Below are positions 44,186 to 53,196 of a DNA stretch of 64,000 nt, piece by piece (position 1 is the first letter of the stretch; the number at the start of each line of letters is the position of its first letter). A program made the position numbers and the translations under genes. The notes beneath the pieces are model-generated. The model did no database searches and was not told the origin of the DNA. It was given only the letters and a program-made list of their open reading frames with translations. Location: NCBI GenBank assembly GCA_963765075.1, contig CAVXVA010000007.1, positions 310,001 through 374,000 on the forward strand. Direction: 5' to 3'. The stretch comes from JAENVU01 sp963765075. GTDB taxonomy: Bacteria; Actinomycetota; Acidimicrobiia; IMCC26256; JAENVU01.

Positions 44186-45625
44186 CTACCCGGGGAAGTC
44201 GACCGCGAGGGCCTCACCGATGAGATCGGGACCGTCGTCGTCGAGCACGAACCGTGCCTTGAGCGCCTGGCCCGTCGCGACCACATAGTTCACCAGGTAG
44301 TTGGCGTAAGTCCCGTGGGCTTGAATCAGTTGATCGTCCGTGAACAGCTTGGTCGTGCCGAACAGGCCGCAGAACCCGGCCGGCGTGTTGCCGAAGCCCG
44401 ACAAGGTCGAGGTCGGTGCGTCGACTGCCGGCGTCCGGATCCCGCCGAGCGCATTGCCCCACTGATCGCGGGCAACGTCGCCGGTCGGCGTGATGCTGAT
44501 GAGGGGTGAACTCGGCATCCGCGTCCACGACGGATGGCGCATCCATTTCCACAACCGTCGGATCGCGGTATGCATGACGTAGTGGTGCTGTCCGTTGTTG
44601 ACCGGCTGGTCGCAGTTCACGAATGCGAGCGCGAGGCTCCCGAGCCCGTAGCGGTCGAGGTGAGACGTACCGGCGATCTCCCACAGGCGGAACCGCGACG
44701 AGTCGGCCTGGCGGGCCGGAAGATGGCGCAACACATCGTTCTCGGACTGGACGACCAGGACCGGGGTGTCGATGTCGGTGCGAATGAAGGTCGGGTTCGG
44801 CATCGTGAGACCGGGGTCCGTGGTGCTCAGGCCCGCGGCACCCGACGAGCGGCTGTGGATGAGGAAGGCCTCGTAGAGCTTGGTCATCGGCGAGATCGCG
44901 TTGACGTAGGTCGTCATGCGCGAAGCGGACTGCGATTCACCGTCGGCGATGATGTGATCGACATCGAGCCCGTCGAGTGGGTCGATACCGCGGGGATACC
45001 GAACCGCCTGCCCGGCTTGGGAGTACATGTCGTAGGAGTAGATGTCGCCCGGGTGCGACAGCGTTCCGTAGCGTCCGGGGTCGAAGATCCGAAGGCCGGG
45101 AACCACTCCGGTGGTGCCGTCGAGGCCCACCTTCTGGGCCGAGACGCCAACCCACGCGAACCCGCGGCGCATCAACTCGGTGCGCGCGAACTGCCAGTCG
45201 GGTGAGACGTCGAAGCCCGCAGTGACGTTGAGCCATTCGACGATGACGGTGCCGTTGAACTTCTCGGGATCGGTCGGTCGGCGCACGATCATGCGCGTTT
45301 TGTACGGCGCGGTCGAGGACTGCTGGACTGCCCAGCGGCCGTCGGAGCCGAGCGGCTGCGTCGGCGTGTACGCCCGAGCCGTGCCCTCGAAGAAGAACTC
45401 CTGCTCCTCGTAGCCGTACTTCGGAAAGTCGGTCAGGTCGGCCTGCAGATTGAAGATGCTGCCGCCCGCGGTGCCCGGCAGTGACACGGTCGGGTTGGGC
45501 ACACCGCTCGATTCACCCTCGCGATGCGACGCGCCGGCGACGCCCGCCGGCGTGACGGCGGCGAGGCTGCCGAGCGTGATGATCGCTGCCATCACGCTGA
45601 AACGAAACCCAGCCGCTCGTTGCAT
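44186..45625 (-). CDS. Secreted alpha/beta hydrolase domain protein
   Basis: 479 residues from ATG 45625, which has GGGGAG just upstream; a more distal in-frame ATG at 45673 would place 16 polar residues before the signal. A Sec signal peptide runs to about residue 33 (ending 'GVAGA'). The body matches the Abhydrolase_10 family: nucleophile 'IADGESQSASRM', 'TPVLVVQSENDV' and 'AGTSHLDRYG', the expected Ser-Asp/Glu-His order. Probably an extracellular esterase. It lies upstream of the HerA-like gene but has its own end. Confidence 0.82.
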   Translation of the reverse strand: MQRAAGFRFSVMAAIITLGSLAAVTPAGVAGASHREGESSGVPNPTVSLPGTAGGSIFNLQADLTDFPKYGYEEQEFFFEGTARAYTPTQPLGSDGRWAVQQSSTAPYKTRMIVRRPTDPEKFNGTVIVEWLNVTAGFDVSPDWQFARTELMRRGFAWVGVSAQKVGLDGTTGVVPGLRIFDPGRYGTLSHPGDIYSYDMYSQAGQAVRYPRGIDPLDGLDVDHIIADGESQSASRMTTYVNAISPMTKLYEAFLIHSRSSGAAGLSTTDPGLTMPNPTFIRTDIDTPVLVVQSENDVLRHLPARQADSSRFRLWEIAGTSHLDRYGLGSLALAFVNCDQPVNNGQHHYVMHTAIRRLWKWMRHPSWTRMPSSPLISITPTGDVARDQWGNALGGIRTPAVDAPTSTLSGFGNTPAGFCGLFGTTKLFTDDQLIQAHGTYANYLVNYVVATGQALKARFVLDDDGPDLIGEALAVDFPG

Positions 45626-45744
45626 TGGTCTCCCCAATCTCTCCCAATCGCCCAGATTGACCCTGGTCGACATACGTGGTCCGCGTCAAATACACGGTGT
45701 TCGACCGCCAGGGCGGCCTCGTACGGAGCGCCGACGGCGACCCG

Positions 45745-46638
45745 TTAGGCCATCCATCGGAAGGCGAGTCCGAATTCGTCGCGCAAGGCCTGATTGTACG
45801 GAGCGTACCGAGCTTCCAACGCCGCACGGGTCGGCGCGGCGAGCTCTGGACCCGGACGGCTCCGTTCGTGGGCACCAAAGCTCGGGAGCGCCCAGGAATC
45901 AAGACCCAGGAATTCGAGGACCTCTCCGTACGCAGCGCCGGGATCGGAGTACAGGGCTTCACTCTCGAGGACCAACAGACGGTCACGCGGCACGAAACGC
46001 TCCCAGGCGAGCAACTGTTCGACATAGATACCGCGACTGAAGTACGTGAATGCCCTGTGCGCGTGTGAGTCGTACCGCTCATCGGCTTGCATTCGCTCGA
46101 TCTCTCCGGCCAAGCGATCCGGTTCCGAGGCGAGCGCGTCTTCGAACGAGAGGTGCTCATAGCCGCGCTGCACCGAGTGCTGATAGTGGGAGAAGGCTCG
46201 GTCGACGGGATTCCGGAGTAACACGACAAACTTGGCATCCGGGAGCATCGCTGCTATCCGTGCAGGCGCAAGAGGGTGGAACAGATAGTACGGCGTCGCC
46301 TCGAATGTCACTGCAGCCCGCGTCGCCGACCCGCGTCGTGCGAGCGTCCGTCGGAGCGGAAAGTACGCCCGATACCAAGCCCGGCCCCTGGAATAGGCCG
46401 GAGAGGAGAAGAAGTGGATCTCCTTCACCAGCGGCGCGAGTACCCCAGGGTGCTGCGTGAGGTAGCGGTACATCGAGGTGGTACCGCCGCGCTGCACCCC
46501 CAGAATGAGGAACTCGGGATCTGCTCGTCGCGTGGCCAGGAGGCGACGCGCGGCCACCCGCAGGTGCAGGGCTTCCCGGCGGGCGGCCCGAACGGCGACA
46601 GGCTGGGACCAGCGGAGTCGTTCTTTCAGCGCAGCCAC
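45745..46638 (-). CDS. PAPS-dependent sulfotransferase
   Basis: 297 residues. The 5'-phosphosulfate loop is in 'FLILGVQRGGTTSMYRYL' (near residue 44) and the 3'-phosphate site in 'FVVLLRNPVDRAFSHYQH' (near residue 130). It transfers sulfate from PAPS to a hydroxyl or amine of an unknown acceptor. GTG 46638 is used because it begins just before the family's N-terminal helix. A longer frame to 46815 crosses the divergent promoter region and is rejected. It is divergent from another sulfotransferase gene. Confidence 0.85.
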   Translation of the reverse strand: MAALKERLRWSQPVAVRAARREALHLRVAARRLLATRRADPEFLILGVQRGGTTSMYRYLTQHPGVLAPLVKEIHFFSSPAYSRGRAWYRAYFPLRRTLARRGSATRAAVTFEATPYYLFHPLAPARIAAMLPDAKFVVLLRNPVDRAFSHYQHSVQRGYEHLSFEDALASEPDRLAGEIERMQADERYDSHAHRAFTYFSRGIYVEQLLAWERFVPRDRLLVLESEALYSDPGAAYGEVLEFLGLDSWALPSFGAHERSRPGPELAAPTRAALEARYAPYNQALRDEFGLAFRWMA

Positions 46639-46786
46639 GGTGCACCACCTCTCGAGGAGTCCTGGCCACTGTGCGATGGGTTGAACGCCACGGTCGTTCG
46701 GGACGATCCCCCGCCCCCCGCCCGAATGGGCAGCCGCGAAACGAGATCCACCTACAGAGCAAATGGTATGTAATCGGACGCGACTG

Positions 46787-46792
46787 TAGCCT
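46787..46792 (+). promoter_or_regulatory. -10 element of the leader ORF and sulfotransferase
   Basis: TAGCCT, 6 nt before ATG 46799. The transcript would begin at the leader ORF, not at the sulfotransferase start. Confidence 0.5.
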
Positions 46793-46798
46793 TGGCCG

Positions 46799-46846
46799 AT
46801 GCGCCAACACGGCATGACCAGTTCGCTTCCGATGAGGCCTCGATGA
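46799..46846 (+). CDS. Leaderless 15-residue leader ORF coupled to the sulfotransferase
   Basis: ATG 46799 lies 6 nt after the -10 hexamer. The peptide is MRQHGMTSSLPMRPR. Its TGA (46844-46846) overlaps the ATG of the sulfotransferase (46843) as ATGA, and its last codons contain GAGG 5 nt before that ATG, so it carries the ribosome-binding site for the main gene. This gives a path for coupled translation from a leaderless message. No run of a single amino acid suggests attenuation. Confidence 0.45.
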   Translation: MRQHGMTSSLPMRPR

Positions 46847-47832
46847 CATCGTCATCCGAACCCGCCGCGCACGTCGACCCCGACCGGCACGCACCGGTCA
46901 AGGTCCTCTTCGTCGCGGGGGCCGCCCGCAGCGGCACCACGTTGCTGGATCTACTCCTCGGTCAGATTCAGGGCATCACGACCGTCGGTGAGTTGCGATT
47001 CCTGTGGCAGCGAGGACTACGCGAGGGTCGGCTCTGCGGGTGCGGCGAGCCGGTCACAGGGTGCGACTTCTGGGCCCGCACACTCGATGCAGCTCGAATC
47101 GGCCCGACCGAGGACCCTGCGCACATGGCGGCGCGGCTCTCGATGGTGGAACGGCCCGGCTTCATCCGCGACACGTTCTTACAGCGCCCGAATCGTGACC
47201 CGGACGCGCAACAACTGGCAAACCAACTCGGCGAGGTCTACCGCGCGGTCCTCGAACAGTCCGGAGCTTCCATCGTCGTCGATTCCTCGAAGCCACCCAC
47301 CTATGGCCGACTCCTCCAACTGGCCCCGATGATCGATCTGCGAGTCCTGCACATCGTACGAGACCCTCGAGCCTGTGCCTTCTCGCTCCAACGGAGCAAG
47401 CCCGCGCGCGACCGACCGGAGGGCGGGATCATGCGGCGCCAACCACCCTGGAAGGCCGCGCTCACCTGGAACCTGTGGAACCTCGCTGCCGAACGTCTCG
47501 CGTCCCCGATGCCGAGCAAGTACTTGCGGATGGGATACCAGGATCTCGTCACCGAACCAACCACGGCTCTGGCTCGAATCGCCGCGTTCATCGGCGTCGA
47601 CGAGAATGACGCCACCCGGGCGATCACCGGCGGCGCCATCGACCTCGCCACGAACCACACCGTGGCGGGGAACCCGGTTCGCCTGCAGTCGCAACTGGAG
47701 ATCCAACCAGATGTGGAATGGACACGACGCATGGATCCGAAGGACCGCCGGATCGTGGAAGCGATCACACGACCAGTGATGGCGCGATACGGGTACGACC
47801 GTCGAACCCAGACCGCAAGCGTGGGACAGTAA
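46843..47832 (+). CDS. Sulfotransferase family protein
   Basis: 329 residues. 'VKVLFVAGAARSGTTLLDLLLGQ' (near residue 18) is the 5'-phosphosulfate loop, and 'LRVLHIVRDPRACAFSLQRSKPARDR' (near residue 182) the 3'-phosphate site. The middle has a 'LCGCGEPVTGCDFW' stretch with three cysteines, common in this branch of sulfotransferase-like proteins. It shares the divergent region with another sulfotransferase. An upstream in-frame TTG (46792) overlaps the -10 element and is rejected. Confidence 0.85.
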   Translation: MTSSSEPAAHVDPDRHAPVKVLFVAGAARSGTTLLDLLLGQIQGITTVGELRFLWQRGLREGRLCGCGEPVTGCDFWARTLDAARIGPTEDPAHMAARLSMVERPGFIRDTFLQRPNRDPDAQQLANQLGEVYRAVLEQSGASIVVDSSKPPTYGRLLQLAPMIDLRVLHIVRDPRACAFSLQRSKPARDRPEGGIMRRQPPWKAALTWNLWNLAAERLASPMPSKYLRMGYQDLVTEPTTALARIAAFIGVDENDATRAITGGAIDLATNHTVAGNPVRLQSQLEIQPDVEWTRRMDPKDRRIVEAITRPVMARYGYDRRTQTASVGQ

Positions 47833-47876
47833 TCACCACTGACCTGCCCGGGCGCGCCGCTGAGCGGCCGTTCTCT

Positions 47877-47952
47877 TGGAGCGGACGACGGGATTCGAAC
47901 CCGCGACCCTCACCTTGGCAAGGTGATGCTCTACCAGCTGAGCCACGTCCGC
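47877..47952 (-). tRNA. tRNA-Gly (anticodon GCC), CCA encoded
   Basis: Minus-strand cloverleaf: acceptor GCGGACG/CGTCCGC, anticodon stem TCACC/GGTGA with loop TTGCCAA (anticodon GCC), T-arm with TTCGAAT, then discriminator T and an encoded CCA. The two tRNA-Val genes in the window do not encode CCA. Confidence 0.95.
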
Positions 47953-47991
47953 GTTGGAGCTACGAAGATAGCAGCCGCGTCTCCGAACCCG

Positions 47992-47997
47992 TAGCCT
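47992..47997 (+). promoter_or_regulatory. -10 element of the LLM gene at 48004
   Basis: TAGCCT, 6 nt before ATG 48004; leaderless layout. Confidence 0.5.
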
Positions 47998-48003
47998 CCG
48001 CAG

Positions 48004-48900
48004 ATGCGCATTTCGATTTTCGGTGGCGAACTTCCTTCCATTGACGCCGCGGTCGCAGCCGCGAAGCAGGTGGAAGCCGAAGGTTTCGACGGTTTCTTCA
48101 TCCCTCAGATCTTCGGGCTCGATGCCCTGACCACCCTCGCGGTGATCGGTCGCGAGGTCCCCCGGATCGAGTTGGGCACGGGGGTCGTGCCGACCTATCC
48201 CCGCCACCCCATGATGCTCGCCGCGCAGGCGATGACGGCCCAGGACGCCTCGGGCGGGCGGCTCACGCTGGGGATCGGGCTCTCCCACCAGATCGTCATC
48301 GAGTCGATGTTCGGCATGTCCTACGACAAGCCGGCTCGGCACATGAAGGAGTACCTCTCGATCCTCATGCCGCTCCTCCACGGCGAACCGTGCGGGTTCA
48401 ACGGTGAGACCCTCACCTTCAATGGCGGCATCGGATTCAAGACCGAGCCCGTCCCCGTGCTCGTGGCCGCGCTCGGCCCGCGCATGCTCCAACTCGCCGG
48501 CGCGATGACCGAAGGAACGGTCACCTGGATGACGGGACCCGCGACAATCGCATCCCACATCGTTCCCAGTATCCAGAAGGGCGCGTCCGACGCCGGTCGC
48601 CCCGCTCCCCGTATCGCGGTGGGACTGCCAATCTGCGTGACCGACGACGCGGACGGCGCGCGTGCTCGCGCGGCCGAGATATTTTCCATGTACGGGATGT
48701 TGCCGAGCTATCGCGCGATGCTCGACCGCGAAGGCGCGGCCGGACCGGCCGACGTCGCGATCGTCGGCGACGAAGCTGCGGTGGCGGCCGGTATCCAGCG
48801 AGTTGCAGATGCAGGCGCCACCGATTTCTCGGCCGCGGAGTTCGCAACGGCCGCCGACGAGAAGCGCCGGACACGCGAGTTGTTGCGCAGTCTCTTGTGA
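48004..48900 (+). CDS. LLM class oxidoreductase (F420-type)
   Basis: 298 residues. 'EAEGFDGFFIPQIFGLDALTTLAVIGREVPRIELGTGVVPTYPRHP' and 'SGGRLTLGIGLSHQIVIESMFGMSYDKPARHMKEYL' match the F420-dependent MSMEG_0565/LLM group that reads the flavin-like cofactor through a TIM barrel. The substrate is unknown. GTGA overlap couples it to an alpha/beta hydrolase. Confidence 0.85.
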   Translation: MRISIFGGELPSIDAAVAAAKQVEAEGFDGFFIPQIFGLDALTTLAVIGREVPRIELGTGVVPTYPRHPMMLAAQAMTAQDASGGRLTLGIGLSHQIVIESMFGMSYDKPARHMKEYLSILMPLLHGEPCGFNGETLTFNGGIGFKTEPVPVLVAALGPRMLQLAGAMTEGTVTWMTGPATIASHIVPSIQKGASDAGRPAPRIAVGLPICVTDDADGARARAAEIFSMYGMLPSYRAMLDREGAAGPADVAIVGDEAAVAAGIQRVADAGATDFSAAEFATAADEKRRTRELLRSLL

Positions 48901-49571
48901 GCGAGGCACTTCCCCGGTCGCCGTTGGAGCTTCTCGAACCGCTCGCGCGCGAAGAGAAGATCATTGGCAATTCGTTTCGCCATCTCGAGATCTACACGAT
49001 GCTCGGACTCCTCACGATCCTGTGGCACGGCCCGGTCGACGCGGAAGAAGTCGTCGTCATGGCCGGCGGCGGTATGGGTGGGCTCCTCGGACCGGCCGGT
49101 GGGCTCTACCACGACCTCGGGGTCGAGTTCGCGGCACAAGGCATCGGCACGATGCGGATCGGGTACCGCCGCCCCAACGATCTGGTGCGCTGCGTGCACG
49201 ACGTCGCGGCGGCCGCCGACCTCGCATCGCGCGCCGGCGGCGCGCGGTTCGTGACTGTCGGGCATTCGTTCGGCGGCGCCGTGGCGATTCAGGCCGGGAT
49301 GGTGCTCGGCGCTCACTGTCGAGGGATCGTGACGCTCTCCACCCAGTCGGCCGGTTGCGAAGACGCCGGCCAACTCGACGAGCAGGTTCCGGTTCTGCTC
49401 CTGCACGGCGACCGCGACGAGATCCTCCCGGCCGAGACCTCGGGCGTGGTGCAGTACCTCATCGGGCACGGCGAGGTCGAGATCCTCCCGGGCTCCGGTC
49501 ATCTGCTCTCCGAAGCCGCCGACCACCTCCGCACGCGGCTCGGTCACTGGATCCCCGAGCAGCTCGCCTGA
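48897..49571 (+). CDS. Alpha/beta hydrolase
   Basis: 224 residues. Nucleophile elbow 'FVTVGHSFGGAVAI', acid in 'LLLHGDRDEILP', His in 'GSGHLLSE'. An N-terminal 40-residue helical stretch precedes the hydrolase core. GTG 48897 overlaps the stop of the LLM gene. Pairing of an LLM enzyme with a hydrolase suggests two steps of one degradative route. Confidence 0.85.
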   Translation: MSEALPRSPLELLEPLAREEKIIGNSFRHLEIYTMLGLLTILWHGPVDAEEVVVMAGGGMGGLLGPAGGLYHDLGVEFAAQGIGTMRIGYRRPNDLVRCVHDVAAAADLASRAGGARFVTVGHSFGGAVAIQAGMVLGAHCRGIVTLSTQSAGCEDAGQLDEQVPVLLLHGDRDEILPAETSGVVQYLIGHGEVEILPGSGHLLSEAADHLRTRLGHWIPEQLA

Positions 49572-49592
49572 ACCACGGCATACGCCGGGCGA

Positions 49593-51761
49593 CTATGGGC
49601 GGTCGTCGATCATCGCGGCCAGCGTCAGCAACCAATCGCGGGTGAAGAGACTGCTCGCAACCGCATCCGGGTGATCGTGATCCTCCGTGATCGCCGTCAT
49701 CGCGTGGGACCGCAGGTCCCGGTCGAGCCGGACCGCGCCGGGCCTGGCTGGCGAACCCTGACCGATCGCGAGATCCTCGGCGAGCGACCGCGAGGCCGAC
49801 CCGAGCGCCGGGTCGAGTCGGGTTGCGTGCGCGCCGTCGGGGAACCGATGGCCGAGGACCTCGATCGCCTGTGCGATCGAGCGGGCGTGGGCCGCGACTC
49901 CCACCCGTTGCACCCAGGTCGCCACCAACGCGGGCGCGTTGCGGTACTGCTCGCTCAGCTCCCCGATCGCCGCCCGGGCTCGTACTTCGGCCGTGATCAC
50001 CTCCGCCTGCGAGTCGGGCGCGGCCGCATCCCACGGTTGCGAACGGTGGCGTACCACCCGGACGAGATAGTCGCCGGCCGCAACGCTGAACGCCGTGGTG
50101 AGCTGACGGACCAACGACTCGACCTTGCGGGGCCAGAACACCAAGGCGACCACGGCCGAGACGGCGGCGCCGAGCGCGACGTTCTCCAGCCGGACCAGCC
50201 CGGTCCGCCAGCCCAACGGTTCCACGATGTTGAAGAGCACGATCACCGTGACACTGAACGCGGCCTGGCCCGCGGCGAACCCCGCGACCGAAGGCAGCGC
50301 GCCGATTCCCACGATGGCGACCACGAGGATCGGCCAGAGCAACCCGGTGTCGAGACCGACGATCGCGAACACTGCGCTCGACAGGGCAAAGCCGACCGCC
50401 GTGCCCACCGAAGCGCCGATGGCGGTCTGGCCCGTCGTCAGCGCGTTCGAACGCAACACCGAGAGGGTCCCGAGAGCAACCCAGAACGCGTGCTGGCTCA
50501 CGAACGCGTCACCAATCGCCACAGCGAGCGCCAAAGCGACGCCGGCCCGGATGGCGTCGCGCGTCCAAACCGACCCGATCCCCGCGTGTCCCGCCACCAA
50601 GGCACGAGCCCGCCGGATCGAGCCGACCACCGATGGGTCCGGGACGTCGGCCTGCTCGGTGGTATCGACGCGATCGGGCTCGGTTGCCCGGGGTTCGCCC
50701 CGAAGCACCTCGAGGTTCGCCGCGAGGGCATCGGCGTGCACGCTCGCCGCCCGCACGACAAAGCCGCCGTCGACCTCGTCGACGATCGCCGTCGGGTCCC
50801 GTCCCTCGCGGATCTGCCTCGTCAGATCGGCGAAGGACTCGGTACGGGCCCGATCCAATCGCTGTCGGCACGCGTCGAACGGCTCGAACGAACCGCGATC
50901 GGTCAGGACCGTCCCAGCTGCTTCCAGGAGATCGGCGTCGGCTTCGGCCAAGTCCCGCAGGGATGGAGCAACCGGACCGAGCGTCTCGCCGAGACTCGGG
51001 CCGATGATGGCGCTGAGTCGGAGGAGACGGTCGACGATCTCGCGGCGGGCCACCGTGTGGGCACGGGGACCGGCCGGACGCAGGGCCATTGTGCGCAGTT
51101 CGGCCAGATCCCGGTGGACGCCCGCGTGGAGCGCACGAACCGCCTCGGGGTCGCCATCAGGATCCATGAGCCAACGGAGCAGACGGGCGAGTGAGCAGGC
51201 CGCGGCACCCGCCGTGCGGTCCATGCGATCAGACGAACGTCCCGGTGAGATCAGCGCGGCCACGATCGCCGCGACGATCACGCCGGCGACCCAACCGGCG
51301 ACCCGACCGGAGATGGCCGAGAGCGGGCCCGGCACCAGCACGCCGAGCACGAACCCCAAGATGAGTGGGCTCACCGACGCGTGGAGTTGCGGTCCGAGGT
51401 TGCCCACGAACCGGATGATGGCGACGACCACCAGGGTGAGGACGATCGCCAACCAGACCGTGTTCGCGACGAGCAATCCCAACGCCAGGATGAGCGCGCC
51501 GACCCACGCGAGATGGAAGTAGGCCCAGGTCCGCGCCCGGTGGCCGCCGCCGTAATCGGCGAAGATCAGCGCGGAGAGCGCGCTGAACGCCGCGGAGATC
51601 GCGAAGTTCGGTTCGTCGAGGACGAAGAGCCCGAACGCGAAGACGACCGTTGCCGCGATCGACGCTCGGAGGCCGCGCAGCAACCCGGCGCTCTTCGGGT
51701 CGCGCCCCACCCACCAGGCGACGATTCGGCCCCGTCGGGCCCGCGCGCTATTTCCCGGCAA
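49593..51761 (-). CDS. FUSC family membrane protein (aromatic acid exporter-like)
   Basis: 722 residues. Two clusters of about five to six membrane helices, near residues 29-170 and 405-555, are separated by a soluble helical domain; this is the duplicated FUSC/YccS layout associated with efflux of aromatic acids. 'VGTAVGFALSSAVFAIVGLDTGLLWPILVVAIVGIGALPSVAGFAAGQAAFSVTVIVLFNIVEPLGWRTGLVRLENVALG' is typical. The start is uncertain: TTG 51761 overlaps the LLM stop by 14 nt; GTG 51710 is an alternative. It ends an operon with dut and an LLM gene. Confidence 0.82.
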   Translation of the reverse strand: MPGNSARARRGRIVAWWVGRDPKSAGLLRGLRASIAATVVFAFGLFVLDEPNFAISAAFSALSALIFADYGGGHRARTWAYFHLAWVGALILALGLLVANTVWLAIVLTLVVVAIIRFVGNLGPQLHASVSPLILGFVLGVLVPGPLSAISGRVAGWVAGVIVAAIVAALISPGRSSDRMDRTAGAAACSLARLLRWLMDPDGDPEAVRALHAGVHRDLAELRTMALRPAGPRAHTVARREIVDRLLRLSAIIGPSLGETLGPVAPSLRDLAEADADLLEAAGTVLTDRGSFEPFDACRQRLDRARTESFADLTRQIREGRDPTAIVDEVDGGFVVRAASVHADALAANLEVLRGEPRATEPDRVDTTEQADVPDPSVVGSIRRARALVAGHAGIGSVWTRDAIRAGVALALAVAIGDAFVSQHAFWVALGTLSVLRSNALTTGQTAIGASVGTAVGFALSSAVFAIVGLDTGLLWPILVVAIVGIGALPSVAGFAAGQAAFSVTVIVLFNIVEPLGWRTGLVRLENVALGAAVSAVVALVFWPRKVESLVRQLTTAFSVAAGDYLVRVVRHRSQPWDAAAPDSQAEVITAEVRARAAIGELSEQYRNAPALVATWVQRVGVAAHARSIAQAIEVLGHRFPDGAHATRLDPALGSASRSLAEDLAIGQGSPARPGAVRLDRDLRSHAMTAITEDHDHPDAVASSLFTRDWLLTLAAMIDDRP

Positions 51762-52680
51762 GCCGCTCGACCACCGGCGCGAACATCTCCATTTCGGCGC
51801 CGCCGACGACGGCGTAGCTGACCCCCCAACGATCGCGCCGGGACTCCATCAGATCGCAGACTTCGTCGACCGTGCCGACCAAGGCCAGGCCGGCATCCAG
51901 CGCGTCCTCCGCGGACACGCCGAACCCGGGGGCGACGGCCTTTGCCAACCGTTGGCGATCATCGGTAATCGAAGCCAGGAAGTAGCGGATCTGGAGTTCG
52001 AGATCGTCGAACCGGTCGCACGCACCTTCCTTGATCCATCCGACCTTCTGGTCGATCATGCCCGCGAGCGAGTCGGTCATCGCGTCGGCCGTCACCGTGC
52101 CGGCCTTCATGTTGGGGTTGATGCCCACGATGTCGGCGTACCGGCCGGCCAGCCGCAAGACGCGGGGGCCGCCGCCGCCGATGAGCACCGGGACGTGGGC
52201 CTGGGCGGGCTTCGGGATCGCCTGATACTCGGTGACCGTGTAGTGGTCGCCGGTGAACGAGAAGGCGTCGGGTCCGTAACAGCCCTGGATGATCTTCAGC
52301 GCCTCTTCCAATCGTTCGATCCGCACACCCGGACGGTCGTACGGGAGGCCGAGCGCGGTGTAGTCGACCTCCATCCACCCCGCGCCGATGCCGAGTTCGG
52401 TCCGGCCGCCGGAGAGGACGTCGATCGTCGCGATCTCCTTGGCCACGATGGCCGGGTGCTTGTAGTCGTTGTCCAAGACCAACGCGCCGACTCTGAGCGT
52501 GTCGGTTGCAGCGGCGGCCATCGCCATCGCCACCATCGGGGCAACTTCGGTATCGATGAAATGGTCGGGGAAGTAGACCGTGGAGTAGCCGAGTTCCTCG
52601 GCTCGGCGCACCTGCGCCACGAACGACTCGGGCGTGAAGCTCCCGCCGATTTGGACTCCGAAGCGAAATGACTTGGGCAT
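51748..52680 (-). CDS. LLM class F420-dependent oxidoreductase
   Basis: 310 residues. 'FRFGVQIGGSFTPESFVAQVRRAEELGYSTVYFPDHF', 'LDNDYKHPAIVAKEIATIDVLSGGRTELGIGAGWMEVDY' and 'VPVLIGGGGPRVLRLAGRYADIVGINPNM' place it in the F420 'TIGR03621' type branch. ATG 52680 lies 5 nt after the dut stop, and the end of dut supplies an AGGAAAG ribosome-binding stretch. Substrate unknown. Confidence 0.86.
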   Translation of the reverse strand: MPKSFRFGVQIGGSFTPESFVAQVRRAEELGYSTVYFPDHFIDTEVAPMVAMAMAAAATDTLRVGALVLDNDYKHPAIVAKEIATIDVLSGGRTELGIGAGWMEVDYTALGLPYDRPGVRIERLEEALKIIQGCYGPDAFSFTGDHYTVTEYQAIPKPAQAHVPVLIGGGGPRVLRLAGRYADIVGINPNMKAGTVTADAMTDSLAGMIDQKVGWIKEGACDRFDDLELQIRYFLASITDDRQRLAKAVAPGFGVSAEDALDAGLALVGTVDEVCDLMESRRDRWGVSYAVVGGAEMEMFAPVVERLAGK

Positions 52681-52685
52681 GGAGC

Positions 52686-53120
52686 TCACTTTCCTGTCGA
52701 TCCGAAACCAAAGGTGTCGCGCGCAGTGTCGTCCAGGGTGTTGACCAACTGCCACTCCACGTAGGTGACTGCCTGAATCACCAACTGGGCGACGCGGTCG
52801 CCCCGGTTGATCTCGTAGGGCGTGCTCGGGTCGGTGTTCACCAACAGCACCTTCAACTCGCCGCGGTACTGCGCGTCGATCAGGCCGGGGGCGTTCAGCA
52901 CCGTGACACCGTGTTTGAGGGCGAGCCCTGACCGGGGCAGCACCAGCCCTGCGAACCCGGAAGGAATTGCAACCGCGAGACCCGTCGGGACGAGCGCCCG
53001 ACCGCCACTCGGCGCGATCGTGACGTCGGTGCCGGCGCAGAGGTCGTAGCCGGCGTCGTCGTCGTGGGCCTGACTGGGCAGGACTGCGTTCGGATCGAGC
53101 CGCGTGATCGGAATGTGCAT
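52686..53120 (-). CDS. dut: dUTP diphosphatase
   Basis: 144 residues, trimeric dUTPase. All five motifs are present: 'DDDAGYDL' (1), 'RSGLALKHGV' (2), 'GLIDAQYRGEL' (3, with catalytic Asp), 'RVAQLVIQ' (4) and 'FGSTGK' (5). It hydrolyses dUTP to dUMP and PPi. ATG 53120 has TAGGGT 7 nt upstream (53133-53128), so the mRNA is probably leaderless. It heads an operon with an LLM gene and the FUSC gene, and the palindrome at 53145-53196 stands just upstream. Confidence 0.95.
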   Translation of the reverse strand: MHIPITRLDPNAVLPSQAHDDDAGYDLCAGTDVTIAPSGGRALVPTGLAVAIPSGFAGLVLPRSGLALKHGVTVLNAPGLIDAQYRGELKVLLVNTDPSTPYEINRGDRVAQLVIQAVTYVEWQLVNTLDDTARDTFGFGSTGK

Positions 53121-53133
53121 GGCGCCGACCCTA
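53121..53133 (-). promoter_or_regulatory. -10 element of the dut operon
   Basis: TAGGGT on the minus strand (53133-53128), 7 nt before ATG 53120; leaderless layout. Confidence 0.55.
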
Positions 53134-53144
53134 GGACGCAGCCG

Positions 53145-53196
53145 CGAACGTGCGTCAATAACCCATCAGAACGGAGGGGTTATTGACGCACGTTCG
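53145..53196. repeat. Long palindrome, copy 2
   Basis: A 23-nt arm (53145-53167) pairs with 53174-53196 around a 6-nt loop with one mismatch. It overlaps the last codons and stop of the acyl-CoA ligase gene and precedes the dut promoter. The central 40 bp differ from copy 1 (35209-35256) at only a few loop-proximal positions. One outer pair is T-A in copy 1 and G-C here, a compensatory change. Confidence 0.85.

Noticed and set aside
46792..47832. TTG start for the sulfotransferase
   Set aside because: It overlaps the -10 hexamer, so it could not be in the transcript.
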